Assembly (NCBI RefSeq): GCF_010667645.1
Contig: NZ_WHZV01000003.1
Coordinates: forward strand, 43,134-107,133
DNA from: Bifidobacterium platyrrhinorum
GTDB taxonomy: Bacteria > Actinomycetota > Actinomycetes > Actinomycetales > Bifidobacteriaceae
Reading direction: 5' to 3'
DNA: 64,000 bases
The position numbers and the translations under genes are program-made. This document shows positions 46,801 to 55,935 of the stretch, one piece after another. The notes beneath the pieces are model-generated. The model worked only from the letters and a program-made list of their open reading frames with translations, was not told the origin of the DNA and searched no databases. The stretch's first letter is position 1; each line of letters opens with the position of its first letter.

Positions 46801-46864
46801 ACGGTTCGTGTCCGCGCCGGCGCCACAGCGCCCCGCGCGGCGTATCCGGCAGGGAGGTACTCGG

Positions 46865-47893
46865 ATGGCCGCGGGCTCACGCAAGGCGACGCTCCACGAC
46901 GTGGCGAAGCGCGCGCAGGTCTCGGTGGCCTCCGTCTCGAACTATCTCAACGACTACCCGTACATGAAAGCCGCCACGCGCGAACGCATCCGCAAAGCCA
47001 TCGACGAGCTCGGCTACGTCGCCAACCGGCAGGCCCGCAACCTCAGGTCCGGGCGCACCGGCCTCATCTCCCTGTCCCTGCCGGACCTCAACCAGATCTA
47101 CTTCGCCGAACTCGCCGAGGAGATGATCAAGCAGGCGCGCGAACACGGCTACCGCGTGATCATCGAATCGACCGGCAACGACCGCCGCCGCGAGATCGAC
47201 AGCGCCCGCGCCATGGCCAGCAACATGACCGACGGCCTGATCCTGAGCCCCACCCAGCTGCGCGCCGAGGACGTCCACGAGCTCGAAGGCGACTACCCGC
47301 TGGTGATCCTGGGCGAACGCGTGTTCGGCGCGCCGGCGCCGCACGTGCTGATCGCGAACGAGGCCGCCGCCCAGGCCGCGACCGAACATCTGCTCAAGGC
47401 CGGCTGCCGCACCATAGCGGTGATCGGGGGCACCCTGGACGACACGGTGGCGTCGTCGCGCTCCATGCGCACCAAAGGGTACGTGGCCGCGCTCGCCGAC
47501 TACGGGCGCCCGTTGCGCCCCGAACTGATCCGCGAGATCGGCGACTGGACCAGCGCCGAGGGCGCCAAGGCCGTGCGCGACATGTACGCGCAGGGCATCC
47601 GGCCGGACGGCATCTTCGCGCTCAACGACTTGCTCGCCATGGGCGTGATCAGCCAGCTGCGCGAGATGCGCGTGCGCGTGCCGGAGAGCGTGCGCGTGGT
47701 GGGGTTCGACGACATCGACGAGGCGAAGTACACGATCCCCTCGCTGACCACCGTGGATCCGGACCGCGCGCAGGTGGCCAGGCTGGGGATAGAGTCGATC
47801 CTGAGCCAGCTCGAGGCGGGCGGGCGTGCGCCCCGAAGCCGCATAGACGTCGCCTTCCGGCTCAGGTACCGCGATTCCTCCCCGCGGGTGTGA
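46865..47893 (+). CDS. LacI-family regulator of the GH43/ABC sugar unit
   Basis: 342 residues. HTH ATLHDVAKRAQVSVASVSNYLN and hinge NRQARNLRSGRTG, then a periplasmic-binding-protein-like effector domain (LISLSLPDLNQIYFAELAEE; VVGFDDIDEAKYTIPSLTTV). Start at MAAGSRKATL; GGGAGG lies 8 nt upstream. It is followed after 308 nt by the permease gene, and four matching operators surround both. The likely inducer is an oligosaccharide or its hydrolysis product. Confidence 0.92.
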   Translation: MAAGSRKATLHDVAKRAQVSVASVSNYLNDYPYMKAATRERIRKAIDELGYVANRQARNLRSGRTGLISLSLPDLNQIYFAELAEEMIKQAREHGYRVIIESTGNDRRREIDSARAMASNMTDGLILSPTQLRAEDVHELEGDYPLVILGERVFGAPAPHVLIANEAAAQAATEHLLKAGCRTIAVIGGTLDDTVASSRSMRTKGYVAALADYGRPLRPELIREIGDWTSAEGAKAVRDMYAQGIRPDGIFALNDLLAMGVISQLREMRVRVPESVRVVGFDDIDEAKYTIPSLTTVDPDRAQVARLGIESILSQLEAGGRAPRSRIDVAFRLRYRDSSPRV

Positions 47894-48010
47894 ACTCGTC
47901 CGCCCGGTCCGTCGGGTCGCCCGGTCGCGCCCGTGCCGGTGCGACGGGATGTTCGGCGTCGGCGTGTCGCCAATGGCCCCAACGGGTGAGGGCCTGTCGG
48001 CATCCATGAT

Positions 48011-48038
48011 TTGACACGATTCTGAATCGTTATAGAAT
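48011..48038 (+). promoter_or_regulatory. Promoter of the ABC/GH43 operon with overlapping operator 2
   Basis: TTGACA (48011-48016), 16 nt, TAGAAT (48033-48038). Operator TCTGAATCGTTATAGA (48021-48036) fills the space between the boxes, so bound LacI protein would block RNA polymerase. Confidence 0.7.
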
Positions 48039-48055
48039 TGAGACCGTCAAACAAA

Positions 48056-48071
48056 TCTGAAACGTTCTAGA
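48056..48071. promoter_or_regulatory. LacI operator candidate 3
   Basis: TCTGAAACGTTCTAGA, just downstream of the promoter. The 308-nt gap 47894-48201 holds operators 2-4 and the promoter; I see no gene in it. Confidence 0.65.
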
Positions 48072-48149
48072 AAAACCGGGGCGCAGCGGCCCCGGAAGGG
48101 CGTGGAATCATTGCCGAGGCGGTTTTCCGGCAGTGTTCCACCCATCAGT

Positions 48150-48165
48150 TCTGAAACGTTCTACA
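48150..48165. promoter_or_regulatory. LacI operator candidate 4
   Basis: TCTGAAACGTTCTACA, 37 nt before the permease start, 94 nt from operator 3, which allows looping. Confidence 0.6.
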
Positions 48166-48201
48166 AGAGAGTTCGGGAACCAGGAACCAAGGGAGGTCAC
48201 C

Positions 48202-49188
48202 ATGACGGCGAACGCACAGGGCGTTTCCGCTGGCCGGACGAAGGCCGCGGCCCGCGGGGGAGGGGTCGATCGGGCATCGCGAAGCCGAGCCCGCGCCGAC
48301 GGCGAATCGATGAACTCGTGGAAGGCCAAGCTGCGCCCGTACCTGTTCATCGCGCCGCTGGTCATCCTCTCCGGCGTGTTCATCTACTACTGCATCGGCT
48401 TCACCGTGGCCACGTCGTTCACCGACTGGGACGGCATCTCCGACGAGATGGACTTCATCGGGCTGAAAAACTACGCCAAGCTGCTCGCGCCCGGATCGGT
48501 GTTCTGGACCGCGCTGAAGAACAACATCATCTTCATGGTCGTCACCGTGGTGATCCAGGCCGGCCTCGGCCTCATCCTCGCCGTCATCCTCAAGGAGCGG
48601 CTGCCCGGATCGAACTTCTTCAAGGCCATCTTCTTCATGCCGATCGCCATGGCGCCGGTCATCATCGCCGCCATCTTCCGCATCATCATGGACCCGAACG
48701 TCGGCGCCATCAACGAGGCGCTGCGCTTCCTGCACCTTGACTTCCTGGCCCAGAGCTGGCTCGGCGACCCGAAGATAGCGCTCTATTCGATCTGCGCCAT
48801 CAACATCTTCGAATGGATGGGCTTCTCGATGATCATCTACTACGCCGGGCTCATGTCCATCCCGGAGGACATCTACGAGGCCGCCAAGATCGACGGCTGC
48901 GGGTTCTGGAACACGCTGTTCCGCATCACCATCCCGAACCTGTCCGGCACCACCAACACGCTCATCCTGCTCGGCATCGTAGGCTCCCTGAAGACCTTCG
49001 ACATCGTCATCCAGACCACCGGCGGCGGCCCCGGCCGCTCCACCGAGTTCCTCAACACCTACCTGTACAAGGCCGGCGTCCAGCAGTTCAACGGCGGCCT
49101 GTCCGCGGCCATCGGCGTGATGGTGCTCATCATCGCCGTGGTGCTCTCCATCATCCAGGTCGTCGTCAACAACCGGGCCAACCGGTGA
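48202..49188 (+). CDS. Carbohydrate ABC transporter permease (MalF-like, CUT1)
   Basis: 328 residues, six helices after a cytoplasmic N-terminus of about 45 residues. The EAA loop is YEAAKIDGCGFWNTLFRITIP. Pairs with the next permease. No ABC ATPase is encoded nearby; CUT1 systems in actinobacteria usually share an MsiK-type ATPase. Start at MTANAQ, GGGAGG 5 nt upstream. Confidence 0.92.
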   Translation: MTANAQGVSAGRTKAAARGGGVDRASRSRARADGESMNSWKAKLRPYLFIAPLVILSGVFIYYCIGFTVATSFTDWDGISDEMDFIGLKNYAKLLAPGSVFWTALKNNIIFMVVTVVIQAGLGLILAVILKERLPGSNFFKAIFFMPIAMAPVIIAAIFRIIMDPNVGAINEALRFLHLDFLAQSWLGDPKIALYSICAINIFEWMGFSMIIYYAGLMSIPEDIYEAAKIDGCGFWNTLFRITIPNLSGTTNTLILLGIVGSLKTFDIVIQTTGGGPGRSTEFLNTYLYKAGVQQFNGGLSAAIGVMVLIIAVVLSIIQVVVNNRANR

Positions 49189-49207
49189 ATCGGGAAAGGA
49201 ACGCATC

Positions 49208-50008
49208 ATGAAGCGCAAAATCAGCACCACGACGATCATGTACGTGGTCCTGTTCTTCTTCCTGGCGATCTGGCTGTTCCCCATCGTCACGGCCATCACC
49301 AAGTCCCTGCAGGTGGGCGGCGTCGAAAGCTACCGTTCGGTCATCGCCAACCCGGACGTGCACTACTTCCGCGTGGTGTTCAACTCGCTGTTCATCGCCC
49401 TGGCCACGGCCGTCGTGGTGGTGTTCATCACCTCGCTCGCGGGCTTCGCCTTCTCCAAGATGAAGTTCATCGGCCAGAACGTCATCTACGTGGCGATGCT
49501 CGCCTGCATGGCCGTGCCGATCGCCTCGGTCACCATGCCGCTGTTCTTCACCATCAAGACCTTCGGCCTGACCAACACCTACCTCGGCATGATCATCCCG
49601 CTCGTGGCGTTCAACGCCCTGCAGATGCTGCTGCTGTGGCGCAACTACTTCGACGGCATCCCCAACGAGCTCATCGAGGCGGCGCGCGTGGACGGCTGCT
49701 CCACCTGGCGCATCTACCTGCGCATCCTCATGCCCGTGTCCACCCCGATGATCGCCACCACCGGCGTGCTCACCTTCGTCTACTCCTGGAACGAATACCT
49801 CATCCCGTTGCTGCTCATCCGCGACGAGACCAAGTACACCGTCACGCTCGCCTCCACCTACTTCATGGAGACCCGCAGCCAGACCCCGGAGATGGTCGCC
49901 CAGGAATACGCCGCCCTGATCCTCATGACCATCCCGTCCATCATCGTCTACCTGATCAGCCAGAAGTGGCTGCAGTCCGGCATCACCGCCGGCGCCGTGA
50001 AGAGCTGA
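49208..50008 (+). CDS. Carbohydrate ABC transporter permease (MalG-like, CUT1)
   Basis: 266 residues, six helices, EAA loop IEAARVDGCSTWRIYLRILMP. 19 nt after the first permease. It ends 10 nt before the GH43 start, so the genes form one operon. Confidence 0.92.
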   Translation: MKRKISTTTIMYVVLFFFLAIWLFPIVTAITKSLQVGGVESYRSVIANPDVHYFRVVFNSLFIALATAVVVVFITSLAGFAFSKMKFIGQNVIYVAMLACMAVPIASVTMPLFFTIKTFGLTNTYLGMIIPLVAFNALQMLLLWRNYFDGIPNELIEAARVDGCSTWRIYLRILMPVSTPMIATTGVLTFVYSWNEYLIPLLLIRDETKYTVTLASTYFMETRSQTPEMVAQEYAALILMTIPSIIVYLISQKWLQSGITAGAVKS

Positions 50009-50018
50009 GGTGAACGAG

Positions 50019-52076
50019 ATGACCGCACATGCATCCGCCCCCGCGACGGCCCCGATCACCGAGCACACGTACGTGAACCCGGTCCCGTACGCGGACGGCG
50101 CCGTCCACACCGCCCCGGACCCGTTCGTGATCCGCTGCCGCAGCCTCTACTACTGCTACGCCACCGACGAGCACGGCGTCCTGGTCTCCACCTCGCCGGA
50201 CCTCGTCCACTGGACCTCGCACGGCTACTGCTACACCGAGCCGGGCCGCAGGAACTTCTGGGCCCCCTCCGTGATCCTCATCAACGGCGTGTTCCACATG
50301 TACTTCTCGAACATGCCCGAGGACGAGACCGACACCCACACCGAGATCATGCGCGTGGCCGTCAGCCGCGACCCGCTCGGCCCGTTCGCCAAGCGCGCGG
50401 AGCTGTTCGACACCTTCGCCATCGACTCCCAGGTGGTCTACGGCGACGACGGCCGGCTCTACCTGCTCTACGCCGACAACCAGGTCACCGGTCTGTCCGA
50501 CGACCGCCCCGGCACGTCGGTGATGATCGACCGCCTCGTCACCCCGTTCGAGCGCGAGGGGCGGCCCCGTCCGCTCATCACGCCCACGATGGACGAGGAG
50601 ATCTTCGCCCGCAACCGCTTCGGCGACGGCCGCGACTGGCACACCGTCGAAGGCGCCACCTACTTCACGTACCGCGACAGGGCGTTCATCACCTATTCCG
50701 CGAACGCCTACGAGCACGAGGACTACTTCGTCGGCTACTCGCACGCCCCGCTGCCCGCAGACCGCACCGAGGCGCACATCGACGGGCTCGACTGGACCAA
50801 GCAGCTCAACGGCTCCGGCTTCGACCCGCTGCTCATCCGCAGCCCGCGGGTGGAGGGCACCGGCCACAACTCCATCGTGCGCGCGCCCAACGCCGTCGAC
50901 GATTGGATCGTCTACCACGGCCGCAACGCCGACGACGAACTGTACGTGGGCACCGAGCAGCGCGTGATGCGCATCGACCCGTTGTACTACGCCGAAAACG
51001 GGCTCGACACCCCCGGGCCCACCGCCGACGCGCAGGACGCGCCGCTCGCCGGCACCGTCCACGACGACTTCGCGGACGGCCTCGGCCCCGACTGGACCGT
51101 GGTGTCCGGCGCGGCCGCGACGGCGTCGCCCGCGTCCGACGACCCGGTGCTCGTCGCCGACGGGGAGTCCTCCTTCATGGCGGTGTCCGGCGAACCCTCC
51201 GCCACACGCGTGGTGGACGTCTGGGCCAAGGCCCCCGTGACGCCGCTGGGCGCACGGTTCGGCATCGTGGTGCGCTATGCGGACGACCTCAACCTCACCA
51301 AGGTCGAGATCGACTCCGGCCGCGGCCTGATCGCCGTCGTCGACGTGATCGGCGGCGTTGCCTCCGAACGCGTGATCCGCTCCGGGTTCGCGGGGCTCGA
51401 CCTCAACGCGTGGCATGAATACCGCGTCGAACGCCGCTACTGCCGGCTGGACGTGTCCATCGACGGACGCGCCTTCGCCTCCTGCACCATCAGCGACGAT
51501 CCCGGCCGCACCGGCCTGTTCGCCGTGCGCACCGCCGCCGGGTTCGCCGCGTACGCGTCCACCGAGCACGTGAACCTGTGGGGCGCGCGCCTGCGCGACC
51601 TCGGCCGCGAGATCCGCACCGACGAACGGCTGGTCATCGGGGAAGGCGTGCGCCCGCGCGGCGTGCGGCCCGCGTCGATCACCCTCGACCGGCCCCTGGA
51701 CGGCAACCGGTTCGTGCTCGACTTCGCCTCGCACGCCGACCGCGGGCAGACGCTCATCGCCGTGGGCGGCTACCGGATGTCCATCACCGCGGGAGGCGCG
51801 ACGCTGATGCACGGCGGCGAGCCGCTGGACGCGGCCGCGACCCCGGAACGCCTGCGCGAGATCGGCGGGGCGGTCCGGCGGGACCGTCTCGGTCGCGCGA
51901 TGCTCACCGTGCGCGTCGAGGCCGTCGGCGGCGTGATGCGCATGCACGTGCGGGGCCGCACCTGGAGGATGCCGCTCGAGGACGCGGACGCCCGCGTGCG
52001 CATCGTCCTCGACCGCACCTGCCTGACCGGGTACGCGAGGACGTCCATCGTCCCCGAACGCCACCCGGAACCATAG
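50019..52076 (+). CDS. Intracellular glycoside hydrolase family 43 protein with C-terminal beta-sandwich
   Basis: 685 residues, no signal peptide. The five-bladed propeller at about 20-330 shows the GH43 acids: base Asp in TAPDPFVI, pKa-tuning Asp in FAIDSQVVYG, acid Glu in WHTVEGATYF. Residues 345-685 hold one or two lectin-like beta-sandwich domains (VHDDFADGLGPDWTVVSG; RFGIVVRYADDLNLTKVEI). GH43 covers arabinofuranosidase, xylosidase and arabinanase activity; the nearby araBDA operon favours release of arabinose, but this is inference. Start ATG 50019 follows GAGGTGA; a GTG at 50010 is less likely. Confidence 0.88.
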   Translation: MTAHASAPATAPITEHTYVNPVPYADGAVHTAPDPFVIRCRSLYYCYATDEHGVLVSTSPDLVHWTSHGYCYTEPGRRNFWAPSVILINGVFHMYFSNMPEDETDTHTEIMRVAVSRDPLGPFAKRAELFDTFAIDSQVVYGDDGRLYLLYADNQVTGLSDDRPGTSVMIDRLVTPFEREGRPRPLITPTMDEEIFARNRFGDGRDWHTVEGATYFTYRDRAFITYSANAYEHEDYFVGYSHAPLPADRTEAHIDGLDWTKQLNGSGFDPLLIRSPRVEGTGHNSIVRAPNAVDDWIVYHGRNADDELYVGTEQRVMRIDPLYYAENGLDTPGPTADAQDAPLAGTVHDDFADGLGPDWTVVSGAAATASPASDDPVLVADGESSFMAVSGEPSATRVVDVWAKAPVTPLGARFGIVVRYADDLNLTKVEIDSGRGLIAVVDVIGGVASERVIRSGFAGLDLNAWHEYRVERRYCRLDVSIDGRAFASCTISDDPGRTGLFAVRTAAGFAAYASTEHVNLWGARLRDLGREIRTDERLVIGEGVRPRGVRPASITLDRPLDGNRFVLDFASHADRGQTLIAVGGYRMSITAGGATLMHGGEPLDAAATPERLREIGGAVRRDRLGRAMLTVRVEAVGGVMRMHVRGRTWRMPLEDADARVRIVLDRTCLTGYARTSIVPERHPEP

Positions 52077-52140
52077 ATTTCCCCGCTTCCACAACGGAGT
52101 GAACCAACCCAAGGAAAAGGAACAAGAAAAGGAGAACACC

Positions 52141-53469
52141 ATGTTCACCATGAAGAAGACGGTCGCCGCCGTGGGCGCGCTGGCCATGTCCGTGGGCCTT
52201 CTGGCCGGCTGCGGCTCCAGCTCCGCCGGCGGGTCCGACGAGGGGCTGGGCACCAAGGACGACCCGGTCGAGCTGACCTTCTGGACCTGGCAGCCCACCG
52301 ACGCCCAGTGGAAGACCATCTACGCGGCCTTCCAGAAGAAGTACCCGAACATCAAGATCAACTGGTGGCGCACCTCCGAGATGGCCGACTACCAGAAGAA
52401 GCTGCAGACCTCGATGGCCGGCGGCGAAGGCCCGGACGTGTTCGGCGTGCAGGCCGGCTCCACGGTGGAGCAGTACGGCCGCTTCGCCGAGGACATGAAG
52501 GACCTGGCCGACCAGTACATGCCCGGCTGGGACTCCAAGGTGGCCGAGGGCGCCGTGGAGCAGACCACCAACGCGGACGGCAAGATGGTGGCCATGCCGA
52601 CCATCACCTCCGGCTCCGAGTACATCCTGTACAACAAGACCCTGCTCGACGAGAACGGCGTCAAGGTGCCCACCACCTACGACGAGCTGGTCGCCGCGAA
52701 CAAGGAACTCACCTCCAAGGGCCTCATGCCGATGGCCCTGGGCGCCAAGGACGGCTGGCACCTCGACGACATCTTCGTGTGGCTGTCCAACCAGTACGGC
52801 GAGGGCGACGTGTACAAGGCCGCCGCAGGCAAGAAGTCCTTCACCGACCCGACCTTCGTCAAGACCATGAAGGCGTGGAAGCAGATGATCGACGACGGCC
52901 TGTTCCAGGACGGCGCCGTGGGTACCTCCACCTACCCGGACGCCCGCGACAACTACTTCTACGCCCGCAAGACCGCGTTCTTCCCGACCGGCTCCTGGCA
53001 CGTCTCCGCGGTGCTGCCCAATGACGAGACCAAGGGCACCGCCGTGGAGAAGGACGAGCTGGGCATGATGGAGTTCCCGACCGTGGGCGACAAGGACACC
53101 GGCCCCACCACCGGCGTGGACTTCGGCCTGGCCGTGAACAAGGACTCCAAGAAGAAGGAGGCCGCCATGAAGTTCGTCGAGTTCATGACCACCGGCGAGG
53201 GCCAGCAGGAGTGGATCAACACGCTGCAGGGCGCCCCGGTCGCCAAGGACATGAAGGTCCAGGTGCCGTCCGACGCCACCGAGTCCGCCAAGGCCAGCAT
53301 CGACCTGGTGACCAAGGGCCAGGCCTCCTCCAAGCTCGAGCGCAAGCTCACCTCGCAGGAGCTCAACGACGAGATCGGCGTGCAGATGCAGAACATCTAC
53401 ACCGGCGACGCCACCGTCGACTCCGCCCTCAAGGCCATCCAGCAGGTCAGCGAGGGACTGGACCGCTGA
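52141..53469 (+). CDS. Sugar ABC transporter solute-binding lipoprotein (CUT1)
   Basis: 442 residues. Signal peptide with lipobox LAGC (Cys24), then family 1 binding-protein folds: VELTFWTWQPTDAQWKTIY, GEGPDVFGVQAGS, and TGVDFGLAVNKDSKKKEAA. Delivers oligosaccharide to the two permeases above. Placed after GH43, with its own ribosome site AAAAGGAG. Confidence 0.93.
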   Translation: MFTMKKTVAAVGALAMSVGLLAGCGSSSAGGSDEGLGTKDDPVELTFWTWQPTDAQWKTIYAAFQKKYPNIKINWWRTSEMADYQKKLQTSMAGGEGPDVFGVQAGSTVEQYGRFAEDMKDLADQYMPGWDSKVAEGAVEQTTNADGKMVAMPTITSGSEYILYNKTLLDENGVKVPTTYDELVAANKELTSKGLMPMALGAKDGWHLDDIFVWLSNQYGEGDVYKAAAGKKSFTDPTFVKTMKAWKQMIDDGLFQDGAVGTSTYPDARDNYFYARKTAFFPTGSWHVSAVLPNDETKGTAVEKDELGMMEFPTVGDKDTGPTTGVDFGLAVNKDSKKKEAAMKFVEFMTTGEGQQEWINTLQGAPVAKDMKVQVPSDATESAKASIDLVTKGQASSKLERKLTSQELNDEIGVQMQNIYTGDATVDSALKAIQQVSEGLDR

Positions 53470-53811
53470 CGGCCCGCTCCGCCGGCACCGTCGGCTTCCG
53501 CCGACTCCCGTCGGCATCCGCCGTCATCCGCCGGCGGGAACCGCGACCCCTGTCCCGGTCACGCAGTAACCTAGATGATTGCTGTGTGCCGCGGCGGGGG
53601 TCGCCGCATAAACCCCCGTCGCATCAGGTCCAGCCGGGCGGCCGCAAGGCCCGCTCCCGGCGGATCGGCATCCCTTCCGGGCGGACCCGGGAGGGGAAGA
53701 CATCGGCGTGTGCATTCGCCGGGCGGAATGTCGCCCGGGGCCGCGGGAAGACGCGGGTCGTGCACGCGCCCCGACCGGTGGCCGATATGCGGCGGCACCT
53801 AAGGAACAACC
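53470..53811 (+). other. 342-nt gap before rplS, likely a structured leader
   Basis: No gene seen. A possible -10 (TAGATGAT near 53571) is followed by about 230 nt very rich in G and C with many possible stems, for example GTTTATGCGGCGACC-like pairing around 53595-53625. It may be a leader for rplS; no known leader motif is recognised. Confidence 0.3.
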
Positions 53812-54177
53812 ATGGTCAACGCCATCGAGGCTTTCGACGCCAAGCACCTCAAGCCCGCCGAGGAGATCCCGGCCTTCCGTCCCGGCGACACCGTCGACGT
53901 GAACGTGAAGATCAAGGAAGGCAACAACTCCCGTATCCAGACCTTCACCGGCGTGGTGATCGCCCGTCAGGGCGCCGGCGTGCGCGAGACCTTCGTGGTC
54001 CGCAAGATCAGCTTCGGCACCGGCGTGGAGCGCCGCTTCCCGGTCCACTCCCCGTCCATCGACTCCATCAAGCTGGTCCGCCGCGGCCGCGTCCGTCGCG
54101 CCAAGCTCTACTACCTGCGCGCCCTGCGCGGCAAGGCCGCTCGTATCGTCGAGCGTCGCGACAACTCCGCCAAGTGA
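53812..54177 (+). CDS. rplS: Ribosomal protein L19
   Basis: 121 residues, full length. [38 protein letters not shown] and the C-terminal [23 protein letters not shown]. Followed by a strong hairpin. Confidence 0.97.
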   Translation: MVNAIEAFDAKHLKPAEEIPAFRPGDTVDVNVKIKEGNNSRIQTFTGVVIARQGAGVRETFVVRKISFGTGVERRFPVHSPSIDSIKLVRRGRVRRAKLYYLRALRGKAARIVERRDNSAK

Positions 54178-54205
54178 GTTCGCATCACGCGTCATGCGTA
54201 GGATG

Positions 54206-54236
54206 ACGGCCCGGAATCGCCATGATTCCGGGCCGT
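54206..54236 (+). terminator. Intrinsic terminator of rplS
   Basis: ACGGCCCGGAATC (54206-54218) pairs perfectly with 54224-54236, followed by TCGCCGTTTT. Confidence 0.85.
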
Positions 54237-54352
54237 TCGCCGTTTTCGGGACGTATGCCGCGTGCGCTTGCGGAACCGGCCGCCGCGGCCGGCGTCCCCG
54301 CGCGTGGGCAGACGCGCGATTATGATGGGCGGAGTTTCTTCGAGGAGGGCCC

Positions 54353-55126
54353 ATGGCAGATTCCGATATCGACGCGCGCGACCGTCACACCTTCGCGGTG
54401 GCCGACCACGGCATCGACCCGTCCGACATGCCGCCGGCCGCCGGCGCGACCGGAGGGGCGGGCGGTCCGGGGGCGCACGTCGCCGCCCGTTCCGGCGCCA
54501 AACGCGACGCGGGCATGTCCTGGCTCGACACGTTCATCTGGTGCGGCATCCCGATCCTCATCGTCGTGCTCATCCGCATCTTCCTCGTCGGCTTCTACGA
54601 GATCCCCACCCGGTCGATGGAAAGCACCATCGAACCCGGCGACCGCGTCATCACCTTCAAGCAGGCGGAGCGGGCCTTCGGACTCAAACGCGGCGACGTG
54701 GTCGTCTTCCACGACCCCGCCGACTGGCTCGCCAACGAGCAGTCCTCCGGCCCGCTCGCCGGCGACTACCTCATCAAACGCGTCATCGGCCTGCCCGGCG
54801 ACACCGTCGAATGCGAAGGCGCCGGCCAACCCGTCAAGGTCAACGGCGTCGCCATCGACGAAAGCGCCTACCTCAAGGCCGGCGTGCAGCCCAGCGCCTT
54901 CCCGTTCAGCGTGAAGGTCAGCGCCGGCCACGTCTTCGTCATGGGCGACAACCGCGCCAACTCCGCCGACTCCCGCTACCACCAGGACGACGGCGACCAC
55001 GGCCTCGTGCCCGTCGGCAACGTGGTCGGCGTGGGCCTGTGCCGATACTGGCCGCTGAGCCGCCTCGGATCGCTCGACGCCCACCACGAGGTCTTCGACA
55101 AGGTCCCCGCGGGGGCCTCCGCATGA
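54353..55126 (+). CDS. lepB: Signal peptidase I
   Basis: 257 residues. One membrane helix (about 63-82) after a disordered N-terminus; catalytic Ser in IPTRSMESTIEPGD and Lys in GDYLIKRVIGLPGDTVE; box E MGDNRANSADSR. Cleaves secretory signal peptides outside the membrane. Overlaps rnhB (ATGA). Confidence 0.96.
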   Translation: MADSDIDARDRHTFAVADHGIDPSDMPPAAGATGGAGGPGAHVAARSGAKRDAGMSWLDTFIWCGIPILIVVLIRIFLVGFYEIPTRSMESTIEPGDRVITFKQAERAFGLKRGDVVVFHDPADWLANEQSSGPLAGDYLIKRVIGLPGDTVECEGAGQPVKVNGVAIDESAYLKAGVQPSAFPFSVKVSAGHVFVMGDNRANSADSRYHQDDGDHGLVPVGNVVGVGLCRYWPLSRLGSLDAHHEVFDKVPAGASA

Positions 55127-55803
55127 TCACCCCCACGCTCGACCTCGAACGCGACCTCGCCGCACGTGGCTACGACCTCATCGCCGGATTCGACGAGGTC
55201 GGCCGCGGCGCGCTCGCCGGCCCGGTCATGGTCGGCTGCGCCGTCATCCGCGCCAAGGACCTCGCGCACCTCGCCGTGCCCGACGGCGTCGCCGACTCCA
55301 AGCTCCTCACCGAACACCGCCGCGAAGCCATCCACGACGAACTCACCGACTGGGCCGCCGCGTGGGCGGTCGGCGCGGCGAGCAACGCGGAGATCGACGA
55401 ATGGGGCATCACCCACGCGCTCGGCATCGCCGCCCTGCGCGCGCTCGCCGAAGCCGAACGCAAGCTGGGGGTGGGGGATTCCGGCGTGCGCGTCGGCGCG
55501 ATCCTCGACGGCCCGAGCGACTACATCACCAAGGCGCTGAACACGTTCGACGCGCCCGACGTGCCGGTCCCCGCCGACGTGACGACCAAGGTCAAGGGCG
55601 ACCGCTCCTGCGCGACCGTCGCCACCGCCGCCGTCATCGCGAAGGTGACGCGCGACCGGCTCATGACCGCGCTCGCCGACGACCCGCGCTACGCCGTCTA
55701 CGAGTGGGCGCACAACAAGGGCTACGGCACCGAGGCGCACCGCGCCGCCATCGCCGAACACGGCCCCAGCGACCTGCACCGCCTCTCCTGGAAACTTGTC
55801 TGA
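55123..55803 (+). CDS. rnhB: Ribonuclease HII
   Basis: 226 residues. Removes RNA from RNA-DNA hybrids. IAGFDEVGRGALAGPVM with the DE pair, ADSKLLTEHRREA, and KVKGDRSCATVATAAVIAKV. Translationally coupled to lepB, the usual actinobacterial order rplS-lepB-rnhB. Confidence 0.96.
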   Translation: MITPTLDLERDLAARGYDLIAGFDEVGRGALAGPVMVGCAVIRAKDLAHLAVPDGVADSKLLTEHRREAIHDELTDWAAAWAVGAASNAEIDEWGITHALGIAALRALAEAERKLGVGDSGVRVGAILDGPSDYITKALNTFDAPDVPVPADVTTKVKGDRSCATVATAAVIAKVTRDRLMTALADDPRYAVYEWAHNKGYGTEAHRAAIAEHGPSDLHRLSWKLV

Positions 55804-55832
55804 GAAGCCAATGACGAGCGGCGGGGAGGCGT

Positions 55833-55850
55833 CCCCCGATATATCGGGGG
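55833..55850. promoter_or_regulatory. Perfect 18-nt palindrome after rnhB
   Basis: CCCCCGATATATCGGGGG, lying 29 nt after the rnhB stop and 5 nt before the AraQ-type operator. It could be a compact terminator stem or a protein-binding site. Confidence 0.5.
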
Positions 55851-55855
55851 TATGC

Positions 55856-55871
55856 ATGTGAACGCTCACGT
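55856..55871. promoter_or_regulatory. AraQ-type operator upstream of the arabinose regulator
   Basis: ATGTGAACGCTCACGT, palindromic core GTGAACGCTCAC, 65 nt before the regulator start. It matches the inverse of the site before araB (TGTGAGCGTTAACA). Confidence 0.7.
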
Positions 55872-55935
55872 GTCGTGATGTCATACGCGCTACACTTGCG
55901 CCAGTAGTGCAGTGACGCGCGGGAGGAGAAGAGGT

